From Haematospirillum sp. H4485 (GTDB taxonomy: Bacteria > Pseudomonadota > Alphaproteobacteria > Rhodospirillales > Rhodospirillaceae), in the NCBI RefSeq assembly GCF_012102745.1, contig NZ_JAAVSY010000003.1:1-64000 (forward strand): a stretch of DNA of 64,000 nucleotides. The letters are read 5' to 3'. A program made the translations under genes and the position numbers. This document shows positions 8,295-17,787 of the stretch, one piece after another. Positions within the stretch are counted from its first letter, which is position 1. Every line of letters starts with the position of its first letter. The notes below the pieces were generated by a model, which worked only from the letters and a program-made list of their open reading frames with translations, was not told where the DNA came from and did no database searches.

Positions 8295-9047
8295 TCAGTG
8301 TGTCTGGATAAAGCTGCGATGGGTTCCCTGAAGAACAACAGCGGTGAGCACGTTACTGCGCCAAGCCCCGGTATCAATTCCGATTCGGTTTGCCCTGTTT
8401 TCTGGTGTCGGGTGTATGGTGTGACCATGTACCACGGTGTGCTCCCGCGTATCGGTGCACGACAGGAAGGGTTCCCGGATCCACAACATGTCCCGTCGGC
8501 TTTGACGGCCCAGTGAAATTCCGGGGCGTATCCCGGCGTGTACGAAAAGGTAGCCTCCGCACGTCGTCCACAGGGGCATGTTTTGCAGAAATTGGCGGTG
8601 TTCCCCGGGGAAGACAGCCCTGAAGGCACGTGACAGCTTGAAACGGTCCAGCGCTTCCGGTTCCTTGTTCGGCGTATCCACACCATAGCTGCGCAGTGTT
8701 TCCAAGCCACCGTATTTCAGCCAGTTCAACCCGTCGGCAGGGTGTTCAAGGAAGCTCAGAAGGGAGTCTTCGTGATTACCCAGCAGGCAGCATGTTTCTC
8801 CGTTTTCCAGGGAGAGAGTCCGCAAGCGTTCCAGAACGCCGGGCGTATCAGGTCCCCGGTCAACGTAATCACCCAAGGTGATCAAAAGCACCTGCTCTTT
8901 TGCCTGGCGTCGCTGGGCTATATCGTGGTCAATCTGTTCCAGAAGAGCGTCCAGAAGATCAAGGCGCCCGTGGATATCGCCTATGGCGTAAACAACCAGT
9001 CCGTCCGGAACAGCAGTATGTGTACCCGAGGACTTATCATCTGACAT
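8295..9047 (-). CDS. PPP-family metallophosphatase (diadenosine tetraphosphatase/Ser-Thr phosphatase-like)
   Basis: This 250-residue metallophosphoesterase has the three PPP signatures in order: GDIHGRLDLL near the N-terminus, GDYVDRGPDT, and GNHEDSLL, followed by the late metal ligands FVHAG and VVHGHTIH. These bind two metal ions and hydrolyse phosphoesters; bacterial members act on phosphoproteins or dinucleotide polyphosphates. Length and motifs indicate an active enzyme. It lies downstream of, and in the same direction as, hslO and a lipoprotein gene. The in vivo substrate is unknown. Confidence 0.88.
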   Translation of the reverse strand: MSDDKSSGTHTAVPDGLVVYAIGDIHGRLDLLDALLEQIDHDIAQRRQAKEQVLLITLGDYVDRGPDTPGVLERLRTLSLENGETCCLLGNHEDSLLSFLEHPADGLNWLKYGGLETLRSYGVDTPNKEPEALDRFKLSRAFRAVFPGEHRQFLQNMPLWTTCGGYLFVHAGIRPGISLGRQSRRDMLWIREPFLSCTDTREHTVVHGHTIHPTPENRANRIGIDTGAWRSNVLTAVVLQGTHRSFIQTH

Positions 9048-9098
9048 GACGAACCCTTCCGGTTACGCACGGCGCCCAATCTCAGTGTGGCCTTGCTG

Positions 9099-9734
9099 TC
9101 AGGACGTGCTCCGGTCAAGGAGAGCCGTCCCTAGGTGCTGGCGTATAGCTGCCCCAAGCTGAGCATCCACATCCTGCATCAGGTGCTCTACCAGTTCAAA
9201 CCAGATCTGGTCCCGTTCAGCCAGAGATGCTTTCTCGGGAATTGTTATGGTTCTCCAGGCTGTGGCCGATGCTTCGTGACGTACAACGCCAGCGCCATCG
9301 ACAATCTGGACCGCGATATTGGCTTTTGCGGCATAGCGTGCCTCTGGCTCGTTGGTAAAGAACCCGGTGATTCCCTTCTTGGTTGGAAGCTTGGTTTCTG
9401 TTACGGATGCCTCGCGTATATCAACCCGGATGTGTCTTTGGTGGGTGTGGGTTGTTGTAATCCGGTCCCGAGCCCACGCTCGCATGGCCTGTTCCGGTGA
9501 CAGGGGCATACGATGTTCGACATGCGGACTGCGCAGTGGCGGGATATAGCTTGTCACAATATCCGGCCCTTGTGCTGCAAACCGGAAGGGAGCCTTGGTC
9601 AGGAAGCGTAACTCCGGTTGTTTTGAAACGGGTGGCCCTTGGTCCGAGCACCCGGCAGCAAGTGACAGCATGGCAAAAAGACAGGCCGTGCCCAGAACGG
9701 GCAGAAACCGCGAAAACGGGAAGGCATATGTCAT
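9099..9734 (-). CDS. Putative lipoprotein of unknown function
   Basis: This 211-residue protein begins with a hydrophobic signal sequence ending LSLAAGC, a lipobox with Cys29, so it is probably an outer- or inner-membrane lipoprotein. The ATG overlaps the hslO stop (ATGA), so it is coupled to Hsp33. The mature part has a mixed alpha/beta look, with a segment (RYAAKANIAVQIVDGAG) suggesting a strand-rich domain. I do not recognise the family. Confidence 0.75.
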   Translation of the reverse strand: MTYAFPFSRFLPVLGTACLFAMLSLAAGCSDQGPPVSKQPELRFLTKAPFRFAAQGPDIVTSYIPPLRSPHVEHRMPLSPEQAMRAWARDRITTTHTHQRHIRVDIREASVTETKLPTKKGITGFFTNEPEARYAAKANIAVQIVDGAGVVRHEASATAWRTITIPEKASLAERDQIWFELVEHLMQDVDAQLGAAIRQHLGTALLDRSTS

Positions 9735-10681
9735 GGTGATGTTGTACCTTGGGAGAGGACTTCGATATCCGATGCGCTGAAGATGTATTCCGTGGAACAG
9801 AACTGGCACTGGACGCTGACCGATCCATCATCAAGCTGCATCTCGCCCAAACTGTTGGGGCTGAAAGTTGCCAGGGTTTCTTCGACCCTTTGCCGTGAGC
9901 AACGGCATCCGAATACCAGGGGGCGGGGTGGGGATACAGACAGATCCTCATCGTGGAACAGGCGGTGCAGAACAGTGCCGGCCTCCAGGCCGGGATCAAG
10001 AAGTTCTGCCGTTGTCAGGCTCCCAAGAAGGATGACAGCTGTGCGCCAGGCCTCGTCCGCGTCGTCCTTGGAGATGGAGAGGATTTTGCCACCATCAACC
10101 GGCATCCTCTGGATCATCAGGGCAGCGGCCCGCCATCCGTTGTGGTTTGGGCACGGGGCTTCGGATGCAACCTTGATAGCTGTTTCCAGCTGCTCGGACT
10201 GACGGAAATAGGCGTGGAGGCACTCTGAAAGGGTTCGGCCTGTCAGTTCCACCAGCCCTTGATAGCGTTCAGGAACATTACCCTGGTCAACCGTGAAGGC
10301 CAGGTGCCCTGTTCCCAACAACTTTTGTACGCTTGCTTCCTCGGCAGTGCCCGGGTCATCCAGTCCATCCGCTGTTTCATCGAAGGTGGCGCAGGCGCGG
10401 ACCTGTCCATCCGATGTTACATCAGCCACCAGCTGCCGCACAGGCCCGCTGCCTTGGGCCTGCAATGTAAAGATACCATTGAATTTCAGGGCATTGGCCA
10501 ATACCGAGGCCAGAGCCGCAGCTTCCGCTACCAGCCGTGAAATGGCCGCTGGGTATTTATGCCGCTCCAGGATGGCATCCGAGGTTGCGCATGTGCGGGC
10601 CAAGCGTCCCCTCAACAAGCCGCCGTGCAATAAAAAGGGCAGGGCAAAATCCGGGGTCTGAGCGGCACTCTGGTCAGTCAT
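9731..10681 (-). CDS. hslO: Hsp33 redox-regulated chaperonin
   Basis: This 316-residue Hsp33 holds unfolding proteins under oxidative stress. The C-terminal redox switch is complete: Cys-x-Cys in FGCRCSRQ and Cys-x-x-Cys in CQFCS, which bind zinc when reduced. The N-terminal substrate-binding domain has the usual GSGPVRQLVADV and YFRQSEQ segments. The start is the ATG at 10681; an upstream ATG at 10729 would add 16 atypical residues. In many alphaproteobacteria hslO follows argD-argF; here those genes are about 30 kb away. Confidence 0.95.
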   Translation of the reverse strand: MTDQSAAQTPDFALPFLLHGGLLRGRLARTCATSDAILERHKYPAAISRLVAEAAALASVLANALKFNGIFTLQAQGSGPVRQLVADVTSDGQVRACATFDETADGLDDPGTAEEASVQKLLGTGHLAFTVDQGNVPERYQGLVELTGRTLSECLHAYFRQSEQLETAIKVASEAPCPNHNGWRAAALMIQRMPVDGGKILSISKDDADEAWRTAVILLGSLTTAELLDPGLEAGTVLHRLFHDEDLSVSPPRPLVFGCRCSRQRVEETLATFSPNSLGEMQLDDGSVSVQCQFCSTEYIFSASDIEVLSQGTTSP

Positions 10682-10850
10682 GAACAATCTCGGCAACACA
10701 CGACAAAAGGGCGAAAGAGGATCTGTCAACGGATCTTGGTTGTTAACAGGCTATGAACGCAGTTTATACCCCTGCCGGGAAAGACCAAACCGTCTTTCTG
10801 GAGTTTGGGGTTATTTTTCTGCTTTAGCCTGCGTGGTTATGTTAAAGGCC

Positions 10851-11666
10851 TCAACTTTTCAGGCGATATCCTGACCGGATCAGGACATGGCATGCAAGCA
10901 CCAGCGCCACGTTTGTCAGCGCAACAACCCAGAGACCGGTTTCAGGGAGGGCTGCTTCATGCCCGATAAAGCCGTACCGGAAGCCGTCAACCATGTAGAA
11001 GAAAGGATTCAGATGGGCAATGAACAGGAAGTTATCCGGCAGGCGGTCGATGGAATAGAACGTACCGGACAGGAATGACAGTGGCGTGATGATAAAGTTT
11101 GTGATTCCGGCCATGTGGTCAAATTTCTCTGACCATACACCGGCCAGAATGCCCAGAAGGCTGAGAATCATGCTGGCACCGACAGCATGGAACAGGATGT
11201 AGCCCCAATTATGGATATGCAGGGTCACGAAAGGCAACATGCCAACCCCGATCGCCACTCCGACAACCATGCCTCGTGTCATGCCGCCAAGAGCAAACCC
11301 GACAGTCAGTTCCCAGGGCGAAAGGGGAGGCATCAGGACATCGATGATATTCCCTTGGATCTTGGAGATGATGAGTGAGCTGGACGTGTTGGCAAAAGCA
11401 TTCTGCACCATACCCATCATGATCAAACCGGGTGCCAGAAATTCCATGAAGCTGACCTGTCCCACGGTTTGCTGTGCGCTGGATCCAAGGGCAAGGGCAA
11501 AGATTGCCAGGAACAGAAGCGATACAACCATTGGCGCTGCGATTGTTTGTTGCCAGACCTTGATAAAACGCCGGACTTCGCGCAGATATAGCTCCCACAG
11601 GCCAAGCCAGTTTACGGGGCCCATTGCGCGGGGCGCAGGTGGCGGGAATGCGGGGGCCTCGGTCAT
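10851..11666 (-). CDS. ABC-2 type transporter permease (YadH-like)
   Basis: This 271-residue integral membrane protein has about six hydrophobic segments and the ABC-2 export signature near the C-terminus (PLSFLSGTFYSIDRLP, then NPFFYMVDGFRYG). Such permeases pair with a separate ATPase to export drugs or glycolipid-type substrates. No ATPase gene is adjacent in the window, so it relies on one encoded elsewhere. It is divergent from recX. The substrate is unknown. Confidence 0.88.
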   Translation of the reverse strand: MTEAPAFPPPAPRAMGPVNWLGLWELYLREVRRFIKVWQQTIAAPMVVSLLFLAIFALALGSSAQQTVGQVSFMEFLAPGLIMMGMVQNAFANTSSSLIISKIQGNIIDVLMPPLSPWELTVGFALGGMTRGMVVGVAIGVGMLPFVTLHIHNWGYILFHAVGASMILSLLGILAGVWSEKFDHMAGITNFIITPLSFLSGTFYSIDRLPDNFLFIAHLNPFFYMVDGFRYGFIGHEAALPETGLWVVALTNVALVLACHVLIRSGYRLKS

Positions 11667-11794
11667 GGTGACAGCTCTCAGTTTCCGGTTTTGCAGGACA
11701 GCAGAAGGAAACGGCCAACACGTGCGAAGGTCAAGATGTCTTGTGTCTTGATGTCAGGGTTCCGATCATTTTGCCAGTACAGGAAACACGCTGC

Positions 11795-12373
11795 ATGTAC
11801 GAGAAGAAATCGGATCCGGACCCCTTGGGTATAGAGAGCTTGATGAAGGCTGCCCTTCATTATCTGGAGCGGTTTGCGGCCAGTCGTGATGGTGTGCGTC
11901 GCGTTCTGGAACGGCGCGTTGCCCGTTCGGATCCTGCCGGGAATATGGATGCGGAAGCTGTGTCTTCTGCGATTACGGCTGTTCTGGATCGCTTGACGGA
12001 TCTTGGTTATCTCGATGATGCCTCCTTTGCGGAATCCCGTGCTCGTTCCTTGGTGGCGCGGGGTGTTTCTGCGCGGGGTGTACGGTCCCGTTTGCGTCAG
12101 AAGGGTGTATCTCCAGAACTGGTTGAACAGGCCCTGTGCGGTCTGGCTGCTGACAGGGCTGGTGATAGTGAGACCGATCCGGATTTGACGGCCGCTGTTA
12201 TTTTTGCCCGACGGCGCCGTATCGGTCCATGGGGTGACCCTCAAAGCCGTAGTGCCCGGCGTTACAGGGACATGGCTGCCTTGGCCCGTCGTGGATTTGG
12301 TACGGATGTCATCCGCCAAATTCTGGATGCTTGTAACCCTGATGATCTGGAATCTGTAATGGGCCCTGTGTAG
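11795..12373 (+). CDS. recX: RecX family regulator of RecA
   Basis: This 192-residue protein is rich in three-helix RecX repeats: LERFAASRDGVRRVLERRV, then LGYLDDASFAESRARSLVARG, RLRQKGVSPELVEQAL and MAALARRGFGTDVIRQIL. RecX proteins bind and restrain RecA filaments. The start is the ATG at 11795, preceded by AGGAAA. It converges with the cupredoxin gene, with only 18 bases between stops. No recA is in the window. Confidence 0.85.
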   Translation: MYEKKSDPDPLGIESLMKAALHYLERFAASRDGVRRVLERRVARSDPAGNMDAEAVSSAITAVLDRLTDLGYLDDASFAESRARSLVARGVSARGVRSRLRQKGVSPELVEQALCGLAADRAGDSETDPDLTAAVIFARRRRIGPWGDPQSRSARRYRDMAALARRGFGTDVIRQILDACNPDDLESVMGPV

Positions 12374-12391
12374 GGCTATTTCCCCCCGTAC

Positions 12392-12883
12392 TCAGTGGGT
12401 GACGTGGATGGTTCCGGTCATTCCGGCTTCGTAGTGTCCAGGAATCAGGCAGGCAAAACCAAATGTCCCGACACGGTTGAACAGCCATACGACATCGTTG
12501 GATGTGTTTGGTTGGACATGGGCCATATGAGGCTCGGCATGGCTCATATCCGGGTTGTGCCGCATGACGTCTGCGTGTTCTGCAAGCTTGTCGGGTGTGC
12601 CAAGAACGAACTCATGCAAGGTATTGCCATGATTATCGACCTTGAAACGAACTGTTTCGCCTACGCGGACTGTAAGGGTATCGGGTGTGAAGCGCATGGT
12701 ATCACTCATGCTCAAGACAATCGTTCGGGTCACGGCCTCAGGCATGCCTGCAATACCCCATTCCTGCTGCACGGGCTGGGCGGCATGTTCGTGTGAGTGA
12801 TGTGCGTGGTGTTCTGCTTCATGCGCATGGGTCGGGCAGGATAGTGCCATGACAAGGCAGGCACACAAGACGAGTTTTTCCAC
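12392..12883 (-). CDS. Periplasmic cupredoxin (plastocyanin/CopI-like)
   Basis: This 163-residue protein has a signal peptide cut after THA (about residue 20), followed by a His-rich stretch (HEAEHHAHHSHEHA) that may bind copper. The cupredoxin fold carries the type 1 copper ligands: His in NTLHEFVLG and the Cys-x4-His-x4-Met cluster in FACLIPGHYEAGM. It probably carries electrons or buffers copper in the periplasm. It is a single gene with its own promoter region facing the PAS protein gene. A role in copper tolerance is inferred from the His-rich tail. Confidence 0.85.
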   Translation of the reverse strand: MEKLVLCACLVMALSCPTHAHEAEHHAHHSHEHAAQPVQQEWGIAGMPEAVTRTIVLSMSDTMRFTPDTLTVRVGETVRFKVDNHGNTLHEFVLGTPDKLAEHADVMRHNPDMSHAEPHMAHVQPNTSNDVVWLFNRVGTFGFACLIPGHYEAGMTGTIHVTH

Positions 12884-13009
12884 TTTATCATTCCTGGAAC
12901 GGGGGCAGATAAACGTTCAGGACAGAATCCCGGAACGAGCGTCAAATATATCACGCTCTTCTTCTGTGGTTGCTTGAGTTTTTTCTCTCTACCCGGCACT
13001 GTTGCGTGT

Positions 13010-15430
13010 ATGGGGTACCTTCAGCAGATCATCACTTTTCTTTCTCACTACGGAATAGAGCCAACAGCTCTTTTCCCGCCACTGCTGCTGGCTCTATGGT
13101 GGTTCTGGTGGCGTTGGTACCGTGACCGTACATCTTGGCAGATCGCGGGAATAAAGTCCGAGATGCTGTCCCATGTCATGGCGGTCAGTCCGGATGGGTG
13201 GTATCTGTGGTCCGCATCGGATGACTCTGCCAAGGATGGAGATCTGCTGGGGGGAGGGCAGTGCTCGCGGCGGCTTGCTGTCATGCTGTCGTTGTTTTCC
13301 GGTCATTCGGCTTCTTTTGGTGATGTTGTTTCCGTCTTTCTGCCAGGTGATGGTGCACGTCTGTCCTCCCTTGTGCATCGCTTGCGCAGTGAAGGAGAGG
13401 GATTCTCGGTTATTCTTGGTCTACAGCCTGCGGAGGGGCAGGAAGACGTATTGCGTCGTGTCGAGGTGTCGGGGGTACGGGCCTTGGCTGATGATGGTCG
13501 CTGTCTTGCCGATGTGCTCTGGGCCCGTGATGTATCGTCCGGTGAGGAAGACCGTCGCGAGCTGTTGGCACGTTTTCACTGTGCTGCCAGCGAAGCATCC
13601 CGTTTGCAGCGCGTTCTGGATACCATTCCGCTTCCGGTCTGGGTTCGTGATGATGGTCTGGATATTATTCTGGCAAACCGGGTGTTCCTGGATGCGGTTG
13701 ATTCTTCGCCCGGGCAGAGTGGATCCAGCGTGCAGGAGCTTGTTGCCGGGTCTGCTGTCCGCGATTTGCGGTCTATGGCGTCGGCAGTCCGGGCTTCTGG
13801 CCGGGCTCGCTCTGGAACGTGGCATACGGTTGTTGGTGGCAGCCGCCGATTGATGGAAATTACAGAGAGTCCTGTTATTCCTGGCCAAGGTTCGGATGAT
13901 GGCCTCCACACCGTGGGGGTTGCCCAGGATATTACCCGTCTTGAGGTGTTGCGTCAGGCGACAGAGCAGCAAATGGGCAGTCATGTCGCTGTCCTGGAGC
14001 GTTTGGGCACGGCTGTTGCCATTTTTGGTTCTGATACGCGACTGCGTTTTCATAATCCTGCCTTTGCCCGGTTATGGAAGCTTGATCCATTGTGGTTGGC
14101 TACATCAAACCCGGACTATGCCGAAGTTCTGGAACAACAGCGGTTGAATCGCCTTCTTCCCGAGGTTGCGGATTACCCGGCTTTCCGGCAGCGTGAACTG
14201 GCGCGTTTCAAGGCATTGCTCGAACCGATGGAGGATCTCCTTCATCTTCCGGATGGGAAGACGTTGCGGCGAGTTCTGGCTCCTCATCCTTTGGGGGGGC
14301 TTCTGGCGACATACGAAGATGTGACTGACCGGCTGACCCTGGAGGCACGCTTGCGGCAGGTTCTGGCGGTCCAGGACCAGATTATGGATGCATTGCCCCA
14401 GGCCGTTGCTGTTTTTGATGCTGACGGGCATCTGTGCCAGGCAAATGCAGCTTTTCGGACCTTGTGGAAAGTAGATGCGGAAACTCTGGAGCGGCACCCT
14501 GCATTCGCGATGATTCTGGCCCGACAGCCAGATATTATTCAGGCTGATCCGATCTGGACGGCTGTCCAGACATTCCTGTCCGCACCTCCCGGTGATCGTG
14601 GTGCGTTTCCTTCCCTTTCCGGATCGTTGTCAGCAGGGGTTATGGTTGTGGCCCTGCCTGATGGTTGCGTTCTCCTTGTTCAGCCGGATGTTGCAGAGGG
14701 AGCATCCCTGCCCATAACGGCCAATCCTGCTTATGTATTGTCATCGCTGGCTGAACTGATAAGGGCTCCTCTTGGAACGGTTGGCAGTCTGTGTGAAGTC
14801 TTGTTTACCGGCCACATGGGAGGGCTGGATCCGTCCCGGCAGGAGTATGCCGGGCGCGTGATGGCGCTTCTGCATTTTCTGTCCGTTATCAACGATGCTG
14901 TTCTTGATCTGGACTGGTTGCGGGCGCAGTCAGAGGCCCCTTTATCCGGGACCGTGAACTTGCGTGACCTGATGTCTGTTGTTCTGGCTGATGTCCAGGC
15001 TGCTGCAACTCATCGGGATGTAGTCTTTGACTATCGCTATGATGCGTCCTGTGACAGGGTTTCTGCCGATGGTTCTTCCTTGCGCCAGAGTCTTGTCCTG
15101 GTGTTTGCCTCTGCACTTGCCGTAACTTATAATCGAGGCATCATTTGTCTTGAGGTGCATGACGAGCCGGTTGTCTCCCTGTCTGGTGCGGTTTTGCCAG
15201 GGTTGACGGTAACTGTTTCGGATGATGGGGCTGTGCCCGGTCATGATATTTGCTCTGCCATTCTGTCTCTTGCAAGAAGTGGTATCCGTCGTAATGGGGG
15301 CAGGTTATCTGTCTTCTCTGTTTCTGACCGTGGAACACGGGTTCAGATCCGGCTGCCTGCCCTTGTCAGCGGGGACGTGCCAGCAGCGGTGGTTTCCGAG
15401 CATCATGAAGCATTAACCCGAGAAGCCTGA
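13010..15430 (+). CDS. Multi-PAS histidine-kinase-like protein without catalytic residues (DivL-like)
   Basis: This 806-residue protein has one membrane segment near residues 20-37, several PAS-type sensor modules (WVRDDGLDIILANRVFL, FGSDTRLRFHNPAFARLW and FDADGHLCQANAAFRTLW), then a histidine-kinase-like C-terminus. The dimerisation box reads SSLAELIRAPLGTV, with Glu where the phospho-accepting His should be. The ATPase domain lacks the N-box Asn (LRQSLVLVFASAL) and a normal Gly-rich lid (VSDDGAVPG). It is therefore a pseudokinase, comparable with Caulobacter DivL, which controls another kinase by protein contact. The start is the ATG at 13010; a TTG at 12974 is possible. The DivL link is inference. 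Confidence 0.75.
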   Translation: MGYLQQIITFLSHYGIEPTALFPPLLLALWWFWWRWYRDRTSWQIAGIKSEMLSHVMAVSPDGWYLWSASDDSAKDGDLLGGGQCSRRLAVMLSLFSGHSASFGDVVSVFLPGDGARLSSLVHRLRSEGEGFSVILGLQPAEGQEDVLRRVEVSGVRALADDGRCLADVLWARDVSSGEEDRRELLARFHCAASEASRLQRVLDTIPLPVWVRDDGLDIILANRVFLDAVDSSPGQSGSSVQELVAGSAVRDLRSMASAVRASGRARSGTWHTVVGGSRRLMEITESPVIPGQGSDDGLHTVGVAQDITRLEVLRQATEQQMGSHVAVLERLGTAVAIFGSDTRLRFHNPAFARLWKLDPLWLATSNPDYAEVLEQQRLNRLLPEVADYPAFRQRELARFKALLEPMEDLLHLPDGKTLRRVLAPHPLGGLLATYEDVTDRLTLEARLRQVLAVQDQIMDALPQAVAVFDADGHLCQANAAFRTLWKVDAETLERHPAFAMILARQPDIIQADPIWTAVQTFLSAPPGDRGAFPSLSGSLSAGVMVVALPDGCVLLVQPDVAEGASLPITANPAYVLSSLAELIRAPLGTVGSLCEVLFTGHMGGLDPSRQEYAGRVMALLHFLSVINDAVLDLDWLRAQSEAPLSGTVNLRDLMSVVLADVQAAATHRDVVFDYRYDASCDRVSADGSSLRQSLVLVFASALAVTYNRGIICLEVHDEPVVSLSGAVLPGLTVTVSDDGAVPGHDICSAILSLARSGIRRNGGRLSVFSVSDRGTRVQIRLPALVSGDVPAAVVSEHHEALTREA

Positions 15431-15656
15431 GTCCCGTTCCGCTTTCCTTATGTCGAATGTGGCTCATTGGTGAAATAAGTCCGGTACTCTCTTGATAAGG
15501 CAGTGTTGCTGTACCACGATCTGGCCGCATGTGTGATAGCGCCGGTAGATGGCGCCCAGCACTCCGTAACCGGAAGAGGTCTTGCGCCTGTCGCAAACCG
15601 GCATCGGGTTTTTCTTGTCCCCCTGCGCACCAATCCCGGTGAAACTTCCGTCTCTT

Positions 15657-15687
15657 GCCCCCGGATACCGTTTCCGGGGGTCTTTTT
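15657..15687 (+). terminator. Rho-independent terminator
   Basis: CCCCCGGA, a short loop and TTCCGGGGG are followed by TCTTTTT on the plus strand. It lies 227 bases after the pseudokinase stop. The 15431-15656 stretch before it has no gene I can recognise, but it could include a small RNA ending here. Confidence 0.8.
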
Positions 15688-15711
15688 CGGTGTTTGGCGG
15701 GGTTGTTTGTA

Positions 15712-16584
15712 TCAGGTCCCGGTTTGTTCCTGGTCTGTATTCAGGGCTGTATCATCCGGGTTATCGGGTGTTACCTGATCATGATCAGGGGCCTGTGGTG
15801 TATTTGGCGTGGTTGGAAGAACTGACTCCCGGTTCGGGTTCTGGAAATAGTCGGCAAACAGGGTTTCTCCCAGAATCTCCCGGGCCTGGATATCGGCCTC
15901 CTCGCGTGCACCCAGCGCCTCCAGGGTCAGGGCATGGGTTTCAACCGCCATTTCGGCCGCCAGAAGGCGTTCCCGGTCCGGATCGTTGGACAGACGGTCT
16001 CGTTCTTCCTTGAGCAAAAAGAGGTACAGGCGGAACTGGCGGAAGGCCTGATCCCGTACGCCTTCCAGGCGCCGCTCTGCTTCTTCCCGCCGGACTTGTT
16101 CGGCCAGAAGCTGCTGCTGGAGGCTGTCGTGCTCCCCGGCCAGGCGTTCCCGCTCCATCTCGGCAGAAGCAGCCTGGTCAAAGACTGAATTGAACTCCTC
16201 CCTCAGGGCATTGAGTTCGCCGCGAAGCTTGGCAATCGTCAGTCGGGCTTCATCGCTGCCGGGCTCCTTGTTCTTGACCCGCGCTGCCATGTAACGGCGA
16301 TAACTGATCAGGTATGGAGCAATGGTTTCATGCTGAAGATGGTATCGTTCGGATATACCGCACACGTCGCGCAGGCGCTCGCCTATATCAGCCTGACGCA
16401 GCAGGCCCCGCAGGGTGGCCGGGATAATCAGGGGAAGGGCCGTATCAGGCAGGTCACGGCATATGATGGCCCAACGTTGCAAAACCTCCGGGCTGCGGGG
16501 GTCGTCAAGCTTGTGGCCGTGCCGGATGGATCCCAGAAGCCGGTCCAGAAATGCCCGCGACGGATCCTGTTCACCACTACGCAC
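15712..16584 (-). CDS. Coiled-coil protein of unknown function
   Basis: This 290-residue protein has a long charged coiled coil (about residues 120-230, rich in Glu, Arg, Leu and Ala) and a Pro/Thr/Asp-rich tail. The suggested start is the GTG at 16584, preceded by GAGGGG; longer in-frame starts back to 16722 lack family-like content. No signal peptide, membrane segment or enzyme motif is seen. It is single and leftward between two rightward genes. I do not recognise the family. Confidence 0.6.
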   Translation of the reverse strand: MRSGEQDPSRAFLDRLLGSIRHGHKLDDPRSPEVLQRWAIICRDLPDTALPLIIPATLRGLLRQADIGERLRDVCGISERYHLQHETIAPYLISYRRYMAARVKNKEPGSDEARLTIAKLRGELNALREEFNSVFDQAASAEMERERLAGEHDSLQQQLLAEQVRREEAERRLEGVRDQAFRQFRLYLFLLKEERDRLSNDPDRERLLAAEMAVETHALTLEALGAREEADIQAREILGETLFADYFQNPNRESVLPTTPNTPQAPDHDQVTPDNPDDTALNTDQEQTGT

Positions 16585-16749
16585 GCCTGTTGATCCCCTC
16601 TTGCCCAGATACTTACAAGGTACGTCCGGGACCCTTGTACGGCAAGGCTTGATCCGTTGTCCGTACAGACATACCTTGCGGACCCAGGCGAGTCTGCCGG
16701 GCCTGTCCCGTACCCGGATCAAGGACTGCTGTCAGAGAAGGATAGTCTG

Positions 16750-17787
16750 ATGAGTTCCCATACCCCTGCTGCTGCCCGTATTGTTCTGGTTGGCGCATCT
16801 GGCCATCTGGCCCGTGAGATCCTGGATACCCTTGCCGAGCGGGATGTGCCTGCCGTCCGCTTGGTAGCCTTGGACAGTCAGGCCCGTATCGGGCGTGAAG
16901 TCTCTTATGGTGATGATGATGTCCTGAAGGTATCCGGTCACGAGACCTTTGATTTCCGGGCCTCGGACCGTGTTGTTCTGGCAACGGAGCCACGTGATGC
17001 GTCTGCCGTTGCATCCCGCGCCATGCGGGTTGGTGCCTTGGTCATTGATCTCAGCGGGCACTTCCGTCGTGATCCGTCTGTCCCGCTGGTGGTGGCCGGG
17101 GTGAATCCTGCCAATGTTGACCGTGCGGAAAAGAAGGGTGTCCTTGCGGTTCCATCACCTATGGCCCTGATGGTGTCAAAAGTGCTTGCCCCGTTGCATG
17201 ACCGCTTTGGTCTTGTGCGGGTTGTGGCCTCAACCTACGAATCCACCTCCGGAGCTGGACGCGAAGGGATGGACGAGTTGTTTCGCCAGACCCGGGGTAT
17301 TTATGTCAATGAGCCGCCAGCCTCGAGCCGGGAGGTTTTCCCCAAACAGATCGCATTCAATGTGATCCCCCAGGTCGGGTCTTTCTCTGACATGGGAGCA
17401 ACCGAGGCCGAAGATGAAGCTGCAGCCGGCTTGGCCCGGATGTTGCCGGGTACAGCTATTCACGTGAACTGCGCCCGTGTGGCTGCTTTTGTGGGTGCTG
17501 CGGCTTACATCAATATCCAGTGCGAATCCCCTGTTTCCGAGCAGGCGGTCAGGGAGCTCCTGCGTGAGAGCGACAGCGTATCGGTTGTCGATCACCGGGT
17601 GGAGGAGGGATACGTCACTCCTGCTGAGACTTCTGGCGAGGAACCTGTTTTTGTATCCCGCCTGCGCGGGGATATCAGCGTTGAAAACGGGCTCTCTTTC
17701 TGGTGTGTTGCTGATGCCCTGCGTCAGGAGGCCACAAATGCTGTGGATATTCTGGCGCTGGTGGACCGCTTGGACGAGCAGGCTTAG
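16750..17787 (+). CDS. Asd-like protein lacking the catalytic Cys and His (USG-1 type)
   Basis: This 345-residue protein has the fold of aspartate-semialdehyde dehydrogenase: the NADP-binding motif GASGHLAREIL, STYESTSGAGREGMDEL, and the C-terminal FWCVADALR. The active-site segment that normally reads NPNCST is here VPSPMA, placing Pro137 where Cys should be. The His of the usual FTGHS segment is also lost (FVGAAAY). Dehydrogenase activity is therefore unlikely. The same loss is typical of USG-1 proteins, whose role is unknown. The start is the ATG at 16750, preceded by GAGAAGGA. It may be misannotated as asd elsewhere. Confidence 0.82.
   Translation: MSSHTPAAARIVLVGASGHLAREILDTLAERDVPAVRLVALDSQARIGREVSYGDDDVLKVSGHETFDFRASDRVVLATEPRDASAVASRAMRVGALVIDLSGHFRRDPSVPLVVAGVNPANVDRAEKKGVLAVPSPMALMVSKVLAPLHDRFGLVRVVASTYESTSGAGREGMDELFRQTRGIYVNEPPASSREVFPKQIAFNVIPQVGSFSDMGATEAEDEAAAGLARMLPGTAIHVNCARVAAFVGAAAYINIQCESPVSEQAVRELLRESDSVSVVDHRVEEGYVTPAETSGEEPVFVSRLRGDISVENGLSFWCVADALRQEATNAVDILALVDRLDEQA

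Noticed and set aside
11678-12319. Minus-strand open frame opposite recX
   Set aside because: Shadow of recX, which has clear RecX repeats and a ribosome-binding site.
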